64,000 bases of DNA from Phellopilus nigrolimitatus (taxonomy: Eukaryota > Basidiomycota > Agaricomycetes > Hymenochaetales > Hymenochaetaceae). This document shows positions 54,604 to 64,000 of the stretch, piece by piece. The translations under genes were made by a program, and so were the position numbers. The stretch lies in the NCBI GenBank assembly GCA_021029095.1, contig JAJOHG010000002.1, positions 1,798,001-1,862,000 on the forward strand. The letters are read 5' to 3'. The notes below the pieces were generated by a model, which saw only the letters and a list, made by a program, of their open reading frames with translations, was not told the DNA's origin and ran no database searches. Position 1 is the first letter of the stretch. Each line of letters opens with the position of its first letter.

Positions 54604-56580
54604 ATGCAATTTGAAGTGATTGCGAAATGCCCAACTACAAAAGCCCGTGTGTCAAGAATGACTCTTGCTCGTGAGGAGCCTTTCCAAATACAATCTGCGA
54701 ATGTCTGACTCGAAGTATAATTTAAGATGGCACAACAATGCTACCCACCTTCATGCCTGTCGCGACGCAGGCAGCAATAAAAGGGCTCACTGCGCAGCAG
54801 ATGGAGGCGCTTGGAATAACATTAATCCTCAATAATACCTACCACCTCAACCTGCGCCCGGGCATCGCTGTATTCGATGCCGCGGGCGGCGCACATCGGT
54901 TCCAGGGCTGGAAGCGCAACTTGCTCACAGACAGCGGTGGTTTCCAGCTTGTTTCTCTTTCTCACTTCACGAAAATTACAGAGGAAGGTGCATTGTTCGA
55001 GAGCCCATTCACAGGCGAGCCGACAATGCTAACTGTGAGTCATATACTGATGTAATTGCTTACATGAATTTGTTTTAACCGGAATGTACAACAGCCAGAA
55101 GAAAGCATATCAATACAGCACTCCATAGGTGCAGATATTATCATGCAACTCGATGACGTTGGTAATTGTCTTTATTTTTTGTCTGACTCGGAAAGCTGAC
55201 TCCGCTTAGTCCCCTCTCTGTTGACCGGTCCGCGCGTCGAAGAGGCGACGTGGCGATCTGTGCGCTGGCTTGACCGTTGTGTAGCATTTCATGAGAAGAA
55301 CGGGCGTGGCAAGAACCAGAATTTGTTCGCTATTGTGCAGGGTGGACTCGATACACGCTTGCGCGATTCGTGTCTCGAAGAGATGATCAAAAGGAGAGAT
55401 CATGTGTCGGGGTACGCTGTGGGCGGTTTGAGTGGTGGCGAGGCGAAAGGTGAGGTTCTTCAGAATCTGAACTTGCCGTGCTTATGGTTGTTTCCCCTTT
55501 GCAATCTATAGATGACTTCTGGAGAGTGTATGTTATGGTATCTTCCCCCTTATTCGCTCCTCGTTTAACAGGTCACCCAGTGTAAATCAATGCACGGACA
55601 AACTTCCAGCCGATAGTTGGTATTTCTTTCCATATTCGTTTTTTTTCTTACATGACTTATCCTGTCGCTCATGGTAGAACCACGTTATTGCATGGGCATT
55701 GGTTTTGCAGAAGGTGTATATTCTCGAGACTAGGCATGACTCACTGCGAGTCAGCGAGACATGGGACGCAGCATTATACTGATGATATAATTGTCCAATT
55801 ATCCAACAGATCTCTTGGTATGCGTCGCACTGGGAATCGACATGGTGAGGTTTGTTGGGGCATAGAAGGGATTATCACTCAATAAACCTATGCTGTCTTC
55901 GCGTCACAGGCAGATTGCGTTTTCCCAACTCGCACGGCACGCTTCGGCGTCGCATTGACATGCAGTGGGCCACTGAATCTTCGTTAGTATCCTTTCTTGT
56001 ACTCTCGATCGATGGCATCTTCTCATAGCTATTCTCCTAAAAGGCCTTGCGAAACACGCGAAGGATTTTGACCCGATTGATAAGCAGTGTCCTTGCCCTA
56101 CATGCAGCAGCGGCACCTCGCGCGCATTCTTGCACCACTTGGTTGCGGAGGAGACGGTCGCCGCACACGGTATGTTTTCTTCCATTTCTTTCATTTTTTG
56201 CGTTTTCGGACAAGAAAGGAATAAACTCCGTTAACATTAACCACCACTCAGCTGTCACGCAACATAACATCGTATTTCAAGCGACCCTCATGGGACGCGT
56301 ACGTGATGCTATTGTTGCAGGCACATTTCCCGCCTTCCTCCGTGCGTTCTTCTTGACGTACTTCGGAGGCGACGCGGGAGACAGACGCACGGACAGCGAC
56401 AGGAAAAACAAAAACATTGTGAAAAAGGACGAAGGAGAGGCAGGGCCGACATACCCGAAATGGTGCGTCGACGCGCTGCGAAGCGTCGGTGTCGATATAC
56501 TAGAAGGCGTCGTCGGTGCACGCGTCATCGATGGAAGCGGGGCGCGTTGGGAGTATGCGAATGCGGCGGCGGATAACTGA
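54604..56580 (+). CDS. queuine tRNA-ribosyltransferase catalytic subunit
   Basis: Eukaryotic TGT (QTRT1-like), which swaps guanine 34 for queuine in GUN-anticodon tRNAs. Exons 54604-54670, 54727-55034, 55095-55161, 55210-55449, 55512-55527, 55581-55615, 55678-55713, 55810-55844, 55910-55982, 56044-56169 and 56252-56580 (443 aa). Start [20 protein letters not shown] joins to [18 protein letters not shown]. Catalytic region: [47 protein letters not shown] and [11 protein letters not shown], then [13 protein letters not shown]. The zinc site is CPCPTC with the later His. Exon 5 is 16 nt. Two in-frame acceptors were possible for exons 6 and 10; those matching family spacing were chosen. A hydrophilic stretch in the C-terminal part is unusual. 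Fungi only salvage queuine, and many lack this gene. Confidence 0.93.
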
Positions 56581-57068
56581 CTGGATCGTGCGTGTATTGA
56601 TTATAATTTTATCTCTGATTTCTATTTCAAATTGCTCATTTGATCATTCATATATCGTGTGCTCGCCTTTCTCTCTTGAGAATATATTGACAAAGTTAGA
56701 TGTTTGATTTCTGAACTACAGCTACCCATGGCGTCGGAACTGTTCGATCGGATCCTGAAAGCTCTTGGAGTAGCATTGTCTAGCGTTCACATAACCTGTT
56801 GCGCGTTTGGCAGATGTGTGCATCACTGTCCTAAGCGATATTGCCAGAGCCATATTTCCAAGGGCTAGGTGATGCTAGAGTATGTACTTTGAAAGCTCTG
56901 GACTCGTTATCAGCACCGTCTGGTCTCCGATCACATACGGCCAGGGCCACTAGTTTGTACATGTACCATAAAAATCGAAAGTCACTGGTACAACTAATAT
57001 GAGCGAATGGCACAATTAAACGAAAAATGAAACGTTAATTCCAAAATGTTTACACCCGCACACATACA
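56581..57068. other. convergent intergenic region
   Basis: About 490 bp between the 3' ends of the TGT and polymerase kappa genes. Nothing recognised. Confidence 0.5.
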
Positions 57069-60023
57069 TCACTTTCGCTTCCCCTTGCGCCTCCCGTCAG
57101 GCCGCCTTTCCTTCCAATCCACCAGCGTCCCCGTATCTGCGTCTCGAGACGCTTTTCCAGCCGTCGCCGCTTGCAAGCTCAGAATTGCGCCCTTGCTCAG
57201 GCAGAAATCGAGGTGCGCATTGAGCGAGCGGTTGTCCGCGGCATCCAGCTCCTTCGCGCAAAGCGGGCACAATTGGGTGTGTGGTAAAGCTGTCTCGGTG
57301 CCCTCTGACAGTTTGTCTTCAATGTCAGGTGCAGGGTCTTCCAGATCATGCCCCAATTTATACTGGATGTCGCGCGTGTCTGAGTCATCTGGGGGAATAG
57401 ATTTCGTCGGTACTCCCGAAGACGACGCTGGCTTTGGGTGCTTCAAGGACGAAGGTTGATTCCTGTCGGCTCCGGCGTCTTCCTCCAGTGAAAGCCCGCC
57501 GTCCTCAGTTTTACTGTAGTACTGCCATCCATCCGCCTCCGTTTCCGCCTCCGCCTCCATGCCATACGCGTGGTTGTGTTCGTGGAAGCCCGGCATGGCA
57601 TCCGTGTCTGCGCCTTCCTCCCCGTCTCCGATGATCACGTCGGAGCGCAGCCGCAGTTGAAGATCGCCATCCGATACGGGCACAATCGCGCCGTCAGCAA
57701 CTGATTCTTCGTTTCTTTGATGCTGGCTCAGATCCGTCGCAGGCACCGGCTTGGAAGAACTGGAGAAGGAAGGAATGTGTGAGTGCATTTCTGATACACG
57801 AAGAGCTGGGAGTACAGGGCGTACACGTTTGATGCCCTGGTCCACAGGCGCACGGAGGTCTTTCAGTTTGGTTACCCGCAGACCAATGAGCCGGACACAC
57901 AGCGGGAGCTCCGGTTCGAGCAGTTCTTTCCCAGTCTGCGAGGTGTACATCAACGAGTAAACTCTTTGACTTTCTGCGGCACTCACATTGAATAAATCGT
58001 CCTTCTTTGTAATCCACCGGTTCAAGGACTTCGCTCGAGTAAAAGCTGGACAAGTTTGATGTTTGTTTGCGAGCTGGGAGAGAATAACGACGATATGAGA
58101 TACCTTGGTATGTATTGAGCTTGTATTTCAGCGTAACGGTCTTCCCTGCCCACCCGTTCTCTTTCATATCATTTTCGAGCTCAATGGAAACCTCATCTAG
58201 CTTCTCCAGTATCTTCTCAAGATTATCGGTCGAGCTGAATGTCCTAGGGTGCAACGGCCATTCTCGTCATTGAACTGACTTTTCCTTTTCTGATTCTTAG
58301 TGGAGGTGGCGAGGATAACTAACCTCTCCGCGCCGATGCTCTTCCTCTCCTCGCGCTGATGGGGCTCGACGACATTGGATGCGATGCCGAGGTGTGCCCT
58401 GAACAGAAACGTCTTCCCAAAGTAATGGTCCATCAACCAGATGACGGCCCTGTGAGTATAAATGTCGCCGCATGTCTGTTCATGAATTGGGAATTCAGGG
58501 GACGGAAATCAGCCTCAGGAATGTGAAAGGTACAAGTCAAGCTGGATTGGACTGAAGCGGACCTTGACGCCGATGGACTCGAGGAGACGCTCGTTCACCC
58601 GACCTACACCCGGGAGTTTGCGGATCGACAGGTCCCGCATGAAGGCTACGATGGCCTCACGCTCGAAGGGGAGGTGGAACTGGCCGTTTGGCTTGTTCTG
58701 AAGTGCTCTGTCAGTGGAGGTTCTGTGGACGAGTAGCACAGAGGAGAAGCGAGTAGAGGCTTGCCTTGTCTGAACAGATCTAGACCGAAGCCAGGGTTTA
58801 GATTATTGTCGCAAAAAACGCTGATTAGTAGACTCACTTTTGCAAGCATCTATGGTGTCAATCGAATTAGTATAGGTCCTTACGCCCGCATAAAATTCCA
58901 ATGACCTTGTTGGGCGCGATACCGGCACTGGCAGTCAACCTAGTCTCGTTCTGTACCTTTTCCCGCATTCGACGTACACATTCTCCTGGTGGGATATCAT
59001 GTTCGTTGCAGTAACTCGTTATGCTGTTGCGTACGGCTCAGCTCAAGTTCGAAGCAGAAAATATGTTAAAACTGCAGTTACTTGAGATATGCTTCATCGC
59101 AGCCTGCGACAATCATGTTTGGATCGTACTGCTTGAAAATGGCCATGACCTTTGCGGACTGCTCTGAGATTTTCTGGAAGTTTACGGGCACGAAGATGAG
59201 GTCGGGACAGAGCCTCTTTGCGACGAAGCCTGCATTATGTACGCGCTTTTGAACATCAATATCTAAGTGAAGAAGTAGTTACACACGAACCAGCCATTCC
59301 TGAACGGACGCCGTACTTCCGTGCTTCATACGATGCTGTACTTAGGACACCCTTTCCGACCTGGAGATGATTGAGAAAGACGGAATGAGGCGATTAGGAG
59401 AGCGCGACGTACACCAAATGGTTTGCCCTCGAGGTCTGGGTTCGTTAAGAGCTCGACATTGGCATAAAAAGCATCCATATCGATGTGAACGATGAACTGA
59501 GTCAGGTCCCGTTCTGCCTCCACCTCTTCGAACTGAAAACGATATAAGAACAACCACAATGCGGCTAGCAGCAACACGCACTTACCAGACGAGCCGCATC
59601 AGCCTCAACTCTTTCTTTGTGATATTTCCGTATGAGACGAGTATTATCGTAGCAAGGAGTATGAATACTCACGAATGTCTGCCTCCTTCATTACTTCATC
59701 CTTGATTCTGAGTATTTTCGCGATGCGTTCCGTCAGTTCCCTGTCTTTCCGTTTCTCATTCTACAGAATCATCAGCCACGCGCCCTACAGCATTCCTTGG
59801 ATGTCATACATCGTAGAACTTGGATCCTTTGGAAACCTCTGCTATTATCCGGTTGATTTCAGTCTGGTCTTTCGCGAGTCTGTCGCTATTCGTTAGCAAT
59901 GAGACCAAGGCTCTTGCTCGAGAAGACTTGCCCGGCCTTCGTAACCGATGGGCCTGCAAGACGCTTGACGAGACTTGCGGTATCCTGCGACTGCTGTGGA
60001 GGTTTCGCGTCGACGTCGAGCAT
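57069..60023 (-). CDS. POLK: Y-family DNA polymerase kappa (DinB)
   Basis: Translesion polymerase. Minus-strand exons: 59932-60023, 59810-59885, 59673-59760, 59586-59614, 59413-59532, 59291-59360, 59082-59229, 58906-59023, 58838-58849, 58765-58779, 58563-58697, 58324-58475, 58104-58243, 57987-58045 and 57069-57935 (706 aa in this form). The start has LAGPSVTKAG and LAKDQTEINRIIAEVSKGSKFY, typical of kappa. Catalytic motifs are HIDMDAFYANVE (Asp113, Asp115) and GCDEAYLN (Asp203, Glu204). Others are STASYEARKYGVRSGMAG, TASAGIAPNK, NKPNGQFHLP and LPGVGRVNERLLESIG. The C-terminus has a UBZ-type finger (CPLCAKEL...LNAHLDFC). Introns 1 and 10 are GC-AG. A possible further intron (57760-57824) would change frame and C-terminus. 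Exons 4, 9 and 10 are tiny. Confidence 0.9.
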
Positions 60024-60207
60024 GAAGTTCTAATGAGACGCGTCGAGGAGCGCGTCGCGCGATGACGTTAGCGAGAACAGAACAGGCAAGTCGCGTGCTG
60101 AGCGCTACGCTGGGCAGTCACGACACTTGACTGGAGCCGCCACCTCCTCAACATCAACGACGACGACAGCACATTAGAGATTGAACGACAACAAAGACGA
60201 CGACAAA
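60024..60207. promoter_or_regulatory. bidirectional promoter, POLK / tetraspan gene
   Basis: Start codons of two divergent genes lie 184 bp apart. There is no obvious TATA box. The right part is rich in GACGACAA-like repeats. Confidence 0.5.
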
Positions 60208-61082
60208 ATGCGCAAGACATCATATGTCATCACCTTCTTTTCTGTTGCTGTCACGCTTCTCCTGGTGAGCATCTCGCCACAGCTCAGCCCAACCATTGAC
60301 TGACTTTTGATGTCCCGCGCAGAACATTATGTCCATCATCCGACCAGACTGGTGGGCCAAACGTCAATAAGAATAGTAGCCATTCTGATCTATTTGCTTA
60401 AAGGCTGTACGCGCACCCGCCCGACGTGTTCCACACACAGACCGTCATCCGGTACGGGCTCCTCGAGCGCTGCGAGCGTCAGATCATCGACTTCCCTGGA
60501 CCTGGCCAGAACGGCAAGATTCGCTACACCGACTACACCTGCAGGCCCTTCCCAAGCCGTAAGGATGATCGTTGCGAGAGCGAGAACCGCGCATTCTGCA
60601 CCCTTTGGTGGACCGCGGGCTACGCCGCCGAGCTCGGCGTTGTGTTCGGTGCGGCTGCGCTCATTGGAATCATGATCGGAATTAGCACACGCTCGAGGCG
60701 GCGTAGAGTGTGGAGGGGCGTCGCTGGCCTCCAGGCGCTGCACGGTGAACCCGTTTTCGTTTATGAATGATCGTTGATCTCAACTAAACGTTGTTCACTT
60801 CCAGCCGCCTTTGGAATTTTCGCCTTTGGAATTATCACACACCTCTACGCCAAGTCGCAGCATCCTTACTTCGAATTCGCCCGGCCCAGTACGTGTCTTT
60901 TGCTTTCTTATTTCTTTCGCTTAGTTTAATCCCTTGATATAGGCACTGCATATATCCTGAACACCGTGTCTTGGTTGGCGGATGTGCTCGTTATCTTTGG
61001 AGTCGTCACTACTGGTTTGTCCGCCGATGCGGGCCACGCTTGGGCTGCGGGAAATAGAGCCTACAGGCCAATTGAAGGTTAA
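60208..61082 (+). CDS. four-span membrane protein, claudin/Sur7-like layout
   Basis: Exons 60208-60264, 60323-60351, 60404-60744, 60805-60888 and 60943-61082 encode 216 aa with agreeing phases. The N-terminal helix is TSYVITFFSVAVTLLLNIMS. An external loop (IRPDWLYAHPPDVFHTQTV...) carries several Cys residues (ERCER, DYTCRPF, DRCESENRAFC). Helix 2 is ELGVVFGAAALIGIMIGI, helix 3 AAFGIFAFGIITHLYA and helix 4 WLADVLVIFGVVTTGL. The layout (helix 1, Cys-bearing loop, three further helices, short tail) resembles fungal claudin-like Sur7/PalI proteins, but I cannot assign a family with certainty. The function is unknown, possibly plasma membrane or cell-wall stress related by analogy only. Confidence 0.7.
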
Positions 61083-61317
61083 AACTCTGCGCATCAACTC
61101 TTCCCTTATGTTCCTTGACGTTGTGACGAAAGACTTCTGCCCCTACCTCCCCCTATGTCTTTTGGATATCCTGAGTACAAACCATAACGATGATTTTCAC
61201 TTTTGCATGTACAGTAGTTTTTGCTTCCCGCGTCCCACTTGTCTGCCCCGGAACCAACGTTTATAATTTATATGCAACAACAAGAATTAAAATGACTCCT
61301 CTGGATAGTCCACCGTG

Positions 61318-63429
61318 TCATAGAGCTTGAGCGTCTCGTTCCAGTCCCTCTTTCTCCTCCGCCGGACAGGAGAAATACTTCACCTTACTCTCCCACCGTC
61401 CGCGCACGCGCCCCTTCTCCCTCCCGCCGCTTTCTAGAAAATACGTTTCCGGGTCCTCCGGCAGGTTCAGGTGCTCCACCGCCAGCTCCATCAGACGCGC
61501 GTGCAGCGCCTCTCGCCGCGCATACATATCGCGCAGACGCGGTTTCCCGAGCCACAACAGCGCCGTAAGCGCCCGTAAAGCGCGCGTCGCGGCGACCGTG
61601 TCCTCGAGCCAGCGCAGCGTCATCCACATCAACACCGGGACCGCGGGAGCGGTACCGAGCGCGAAGGGGAGCGTGCAGAGAACGCAAAGCGACCAGACGG
61701 CGAGGCCTGCCGCGAGCCCCACGACAAGCTTTGTCTGCGCAATCTCGTCGTACGTGTCCCACACAGGACCCGTGCGCGCGAGACGGCGCACGGCGAGCTG
61801 TGTGCAGCCGAAGACGGGCAGCCAGAGGAGGAACCCCGGCAGCGAAAGCGGGAGGAGTACAGCGAGCATCCCGAGGCGCACGAGCATGCGCCGCAGAATC
61901 TCGAGCCTCGGGAGCGGCCGCCGGACGCGGTCGTCTTTGATGCCGAGGCGCGAAAGCTGGTCTTGGTATTCCTACAAATCACGCGTTTATGCCAAAGAAT
62001 GAATGTATGGAAATCGTGTCGTACCTTCAGGTCGCGCTTGAGCACGTTCACAAGCGCGCACCTGCGCTTGACATCCTCCTCGTCCTCTTCCTCCGAGCCG
62101 CTGGTCGACGCACCAGCGACGCCCACGTCGAGTGTCTCTGCATGTTCTGCCCACTTAAACACCTCCACGAATGTGCGACACAGACGCACGTACTCGCCGA
62201 GCGCCATGCGTGTTCCGAGCGGGGCGTATATGCGCTGTTGCGAGGCGCGCGTTGCGCACGATATCCCACGACGGCGCGTCGAACGTGCCCGCGCTTATTT
62301 GACGCTGCATGCGCGCCGTCAACGCGCGGATGTGTGTGAAGTCGACGGGCGCGACGAGCTCTGGATTAGACTGGAAGAAGCTGGAGTAGTTTGTAGTGCA
62401 GGACTTTGGAGAAGACACACCTCCGGAGTGAACGGAATTGGAGGGTGAAAAGTGATGAGCACGTCAGAGCGGAAGTGCTGACGATGCCTGTCGACACTCA
62501 GTCTCTACGAACACATTTTTAAGAAAGAAAGACGCACATGTATGTTATTGAACACGTCAGGAGATGTATTTTGAAGGTTGGATCGCCCTTCTTTCGCGTG
62601 AGGACGTCTGATATTAGCCGCGCGACTACAACGGCGCAGAGTTGGCATAAACATAATCAATAAACAGACTATATATCCTGACCTCCAGTCTTCAGAGGGG
62701 AGAGCTTAGGATGGAAACGGCTCATGCCCTCGGGGAACAGGCAAACAGCATCTCCTTGCTCGAGCACCTGTCGAAAGGCTTCAGAATATGTATGTGGCGA
62801 TGGGTCCTTGACCTCGAGGTACGCACCTGCTTCAGTTTCTCCAGCACCTCGCTGTTGTCTACCTGGACGTCTGGCGTGTCCTTCCTCCGTTTGAGTGGGA
62901 CTGTGCCCGCGGCTTCAATGAGCCAGCTTGTGAACGTCTTTCTCCCGAACTGGCTCGCTTTAGCCGTTAAACGGAGGAAGTTCCGTCTCTGAGGAGACCT
63001 GTCAACTTTTTTCCTCTCAGATACGTCCGAGATATTGTGGCGTACCTGGGAGGGCACGGAGCCGGCGAGAAGACTAGCATTTTGAATAAACCCACAATAC
63101 GTGTCATGCAGAGCAGCGAACTCTTACACGGCATCGGTCAGAGAATTGCTGTGATTTGCACAGATGATACTACCAACAGCTGTGAGGTCGTATAGAATGC
63201 AAAATATGGCAGTCCTTGCTCACCAGGCTTCACCGTTCTCAGGAATAAGATGCGCATTCTCGACGACGATGGAGCCGTAGAAAATCTTCAAGACGAATTT
63301 AAATAATAACCTACTCAAAGATTTAGCACATTCTTTCGAAGGACATTTCTCCCGACATACCGCACGAGAAAATAGGGCCAGGGGGTTGGTGTGTAGCCGA
63401 TAGCCATGGTAGTCGATGACGAGCATCAT
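61318..63429 (-). CDS. glycerol-3-phosphate acyltransferase (SCT1/GAT type), one frameshift
   Basis: First enzyme of glycerolipid synthesis, acylating glycerol 3-phosphate (fungal enzymes also use dihydroxyacetone phosphate). Minus-strand exons: 63361-63429, 63224-63285, 63128-63169, 63046-63073, 62827-62988, 62683-62767, 62538-62625, 62421-62487, 62025-62370 and 61318-61971 (about 533 aa). Acyltransferase motifs: CANHSNSLTDA (HX5D), RLTAKASQFGRK, and FPEGMSRFHP. Then come TRKKGDPTFKIHLLTCSITYMHR, APLGTRMALGEYVRL, and C-terminal hydrophobic helices. Exon 9 is one base too long: near 62233-62242 the frame passes from VRNARLA to RIYAPLG only if one base is removed. Exons 9-10 are far more GC rich than exons 1-8. 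Assembly error or recent mutation. Confidence 0.87.
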
Positions 63430-63554
63430 GGCCCGCAGCTACGCCACGGGAGGAGGCCGTCGTCTACCGAAACCACGTGATCTGCTGTAAATTTTAGTAC
63501 TCTACATCGACGAGTCGACCACGACAACAGCGACGACGATTTTTTCAAAGGAAA
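63430..63554. promoter_or_regulatory. bidirectional promoter, GPAT / RRP12
   Basis: Only 125 bp separate the two divergent start codons; both promoters must lie within this interval or in the adjoining leaders. Confidence 0.5.
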
Positions 63555-64000
63555 ATGTCGACTGGAGATCTGGAGGCTGCTCTTTCGAAGATCAGACCGC
63601 ATACAACTTCGTCTCTGCCCCACCAAAAGGCTCCTGCCAACCTCCTCACCGCCCTCGAGGCGACATTCAAGGAGCAGAATGCCGAGCGCACGCCCGCCGC
63701 GTACTTTGCGGGTCTCCTGACTGCTCTGGAGAGCACAGTGCAGAAGGAAAGAGAGGGGAATTTTGCTCTGAGAGATGGCGATCTACTGCCTGCCGAACTC
63801 TACCTGCTCGCTCTCGTCGGACCCTTCGTCCCCCCGCCTGTCATTCGCGCAAATTTGAACACGTTACTGTCCCTGACGACGCCTCTTTGGACTCCACTGA
63901 ACTCATATCCTCCTCCTTTGCGCTCGCAGCTCTCGCTTTACAATGCTGTCCTACGTGCACTCGATCGATCCCAGCTCGAAGCACAGCCGATCCGCCAGTC
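63555..64000 (+). CDS. RRP12: RRP12-like ribosome biogenesis protein, 5' part
   Basis: HEAT-repeat protein of the RRP12/NUC173 family, needed for export and maturation of both ribosomal subunits. Only the first 148 codons are inside the window, and the frame is open to the edge without an intron. The start MSTGDLEAALSKIRPHTTSS followed by LPHQKAPANLLTALEATFKE, TPAAYFAGLLTALES and LLPAELYLLALVGPFVPPPV matches the remembered N-terminus of fungal RRP12 proteins (helical repeat character). Start chosen as the first ATG in frame. Confidence 0.8.
   Translation, partial: MSTGDLEAALSKIRPHTTSSLPHQKAPANLLTALEATFKEQNAERTPAAYFAGLLTALESTVQKEREGNFALRDGDLLPAELYLLALVGPFVPPPVIRANLNTLLSLTTPLWTPLNSYPPPLRSQLSLYNAVLRALDRSQLEAQPIRQ

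Overview
The window is nuclear DNA of a filamentous fungus, most likely a mushroom-forming basidiomycete (Agaricomycetes; an order such as Polyporales is only a guess). The genes are densely packed, mostly protein coding, and interrupted by many introns of about 45-70 bases, with micro-exons of 7-30 bases. Several families fit this group: NIPA-type Mg transporter, Yop1, F-box/LRR proteins, a short MET2-like hydrolase pair and fungal-type AdoMet decarboxylase. Exon models were built by hand from reading-frame continuity, GT/GC...AG borders and remembered family motifs. No alignment or RNA evidence was available.

Layout. (1) 1-5.3 kb: two very GC-rich genes, a low-complexity hypothetical protein and a NIPA family transporter. 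(2) 5.7-21.4 kb: an accessory island made of repeats. It opens with a TA-flanked Tc1/mariner-like MITE abutting a perfect 89-bp palindrome. It then carries four dispersed copies (A-D) of an unrecognised gene family for small helical proteins, all on the minus strand. The copies share a TATA promoter, a 14-nt first exon and long upstream repeats. Between them lie a frameshifted copy of mitochondrial elongation factor G, an apparently degraded yop1 copy, an inverted pair of tRNA-related SINE-like repeats, a hAT-type MITE and palindrome-rich repeats. (3) 22-64 kb: ordinary gene-rich core.

Core genes in order: F-box/LRR gene 1 (+), mitochondrial TyrRS (+), TM9SF/EMP70 (-), two tandem MET2-like alpha/beta hydrolases (+,+), RPS23/uS12 (+), CDP-DAG synthase (-), WBP4-like U1-type zinc-finger protein (+), PP2C phosphatase (-), AdoMet decarboxylase (-), TFIIH subunit SSL1/p44 (-), PNS1/CTL transporter (+), F-box/LRR gene 2 (-), queuine tRNA-ribosyltransferase (+), DNA polymerase kappa (-), a four-span membrane protein (+), glycerol-3-phosphate acyltransferase (-), and the 5' end of RRP12 (+, cut by the window edge).

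These are mostly housekeeping functions with no shared pathway: translation (RPS23, TyrRS, TGT, RRP12), phospholipid synthesis (GPAT and CDP-DAG synthase act in the same pathway), DNA repair and transcription (pol kappa, SSL1), polyamines, secretory membranes. Three short divergent intergenic gaps (about 125-185 bp) are probable bidirectional promoters. The most novel material is the A-D family with its amplified promoter block. Next are a frame-switching intron in pol kappa that would choose between a UBZ-bearing and a PIP-like C-terminus, and an apparent excess of GC-AG introns.
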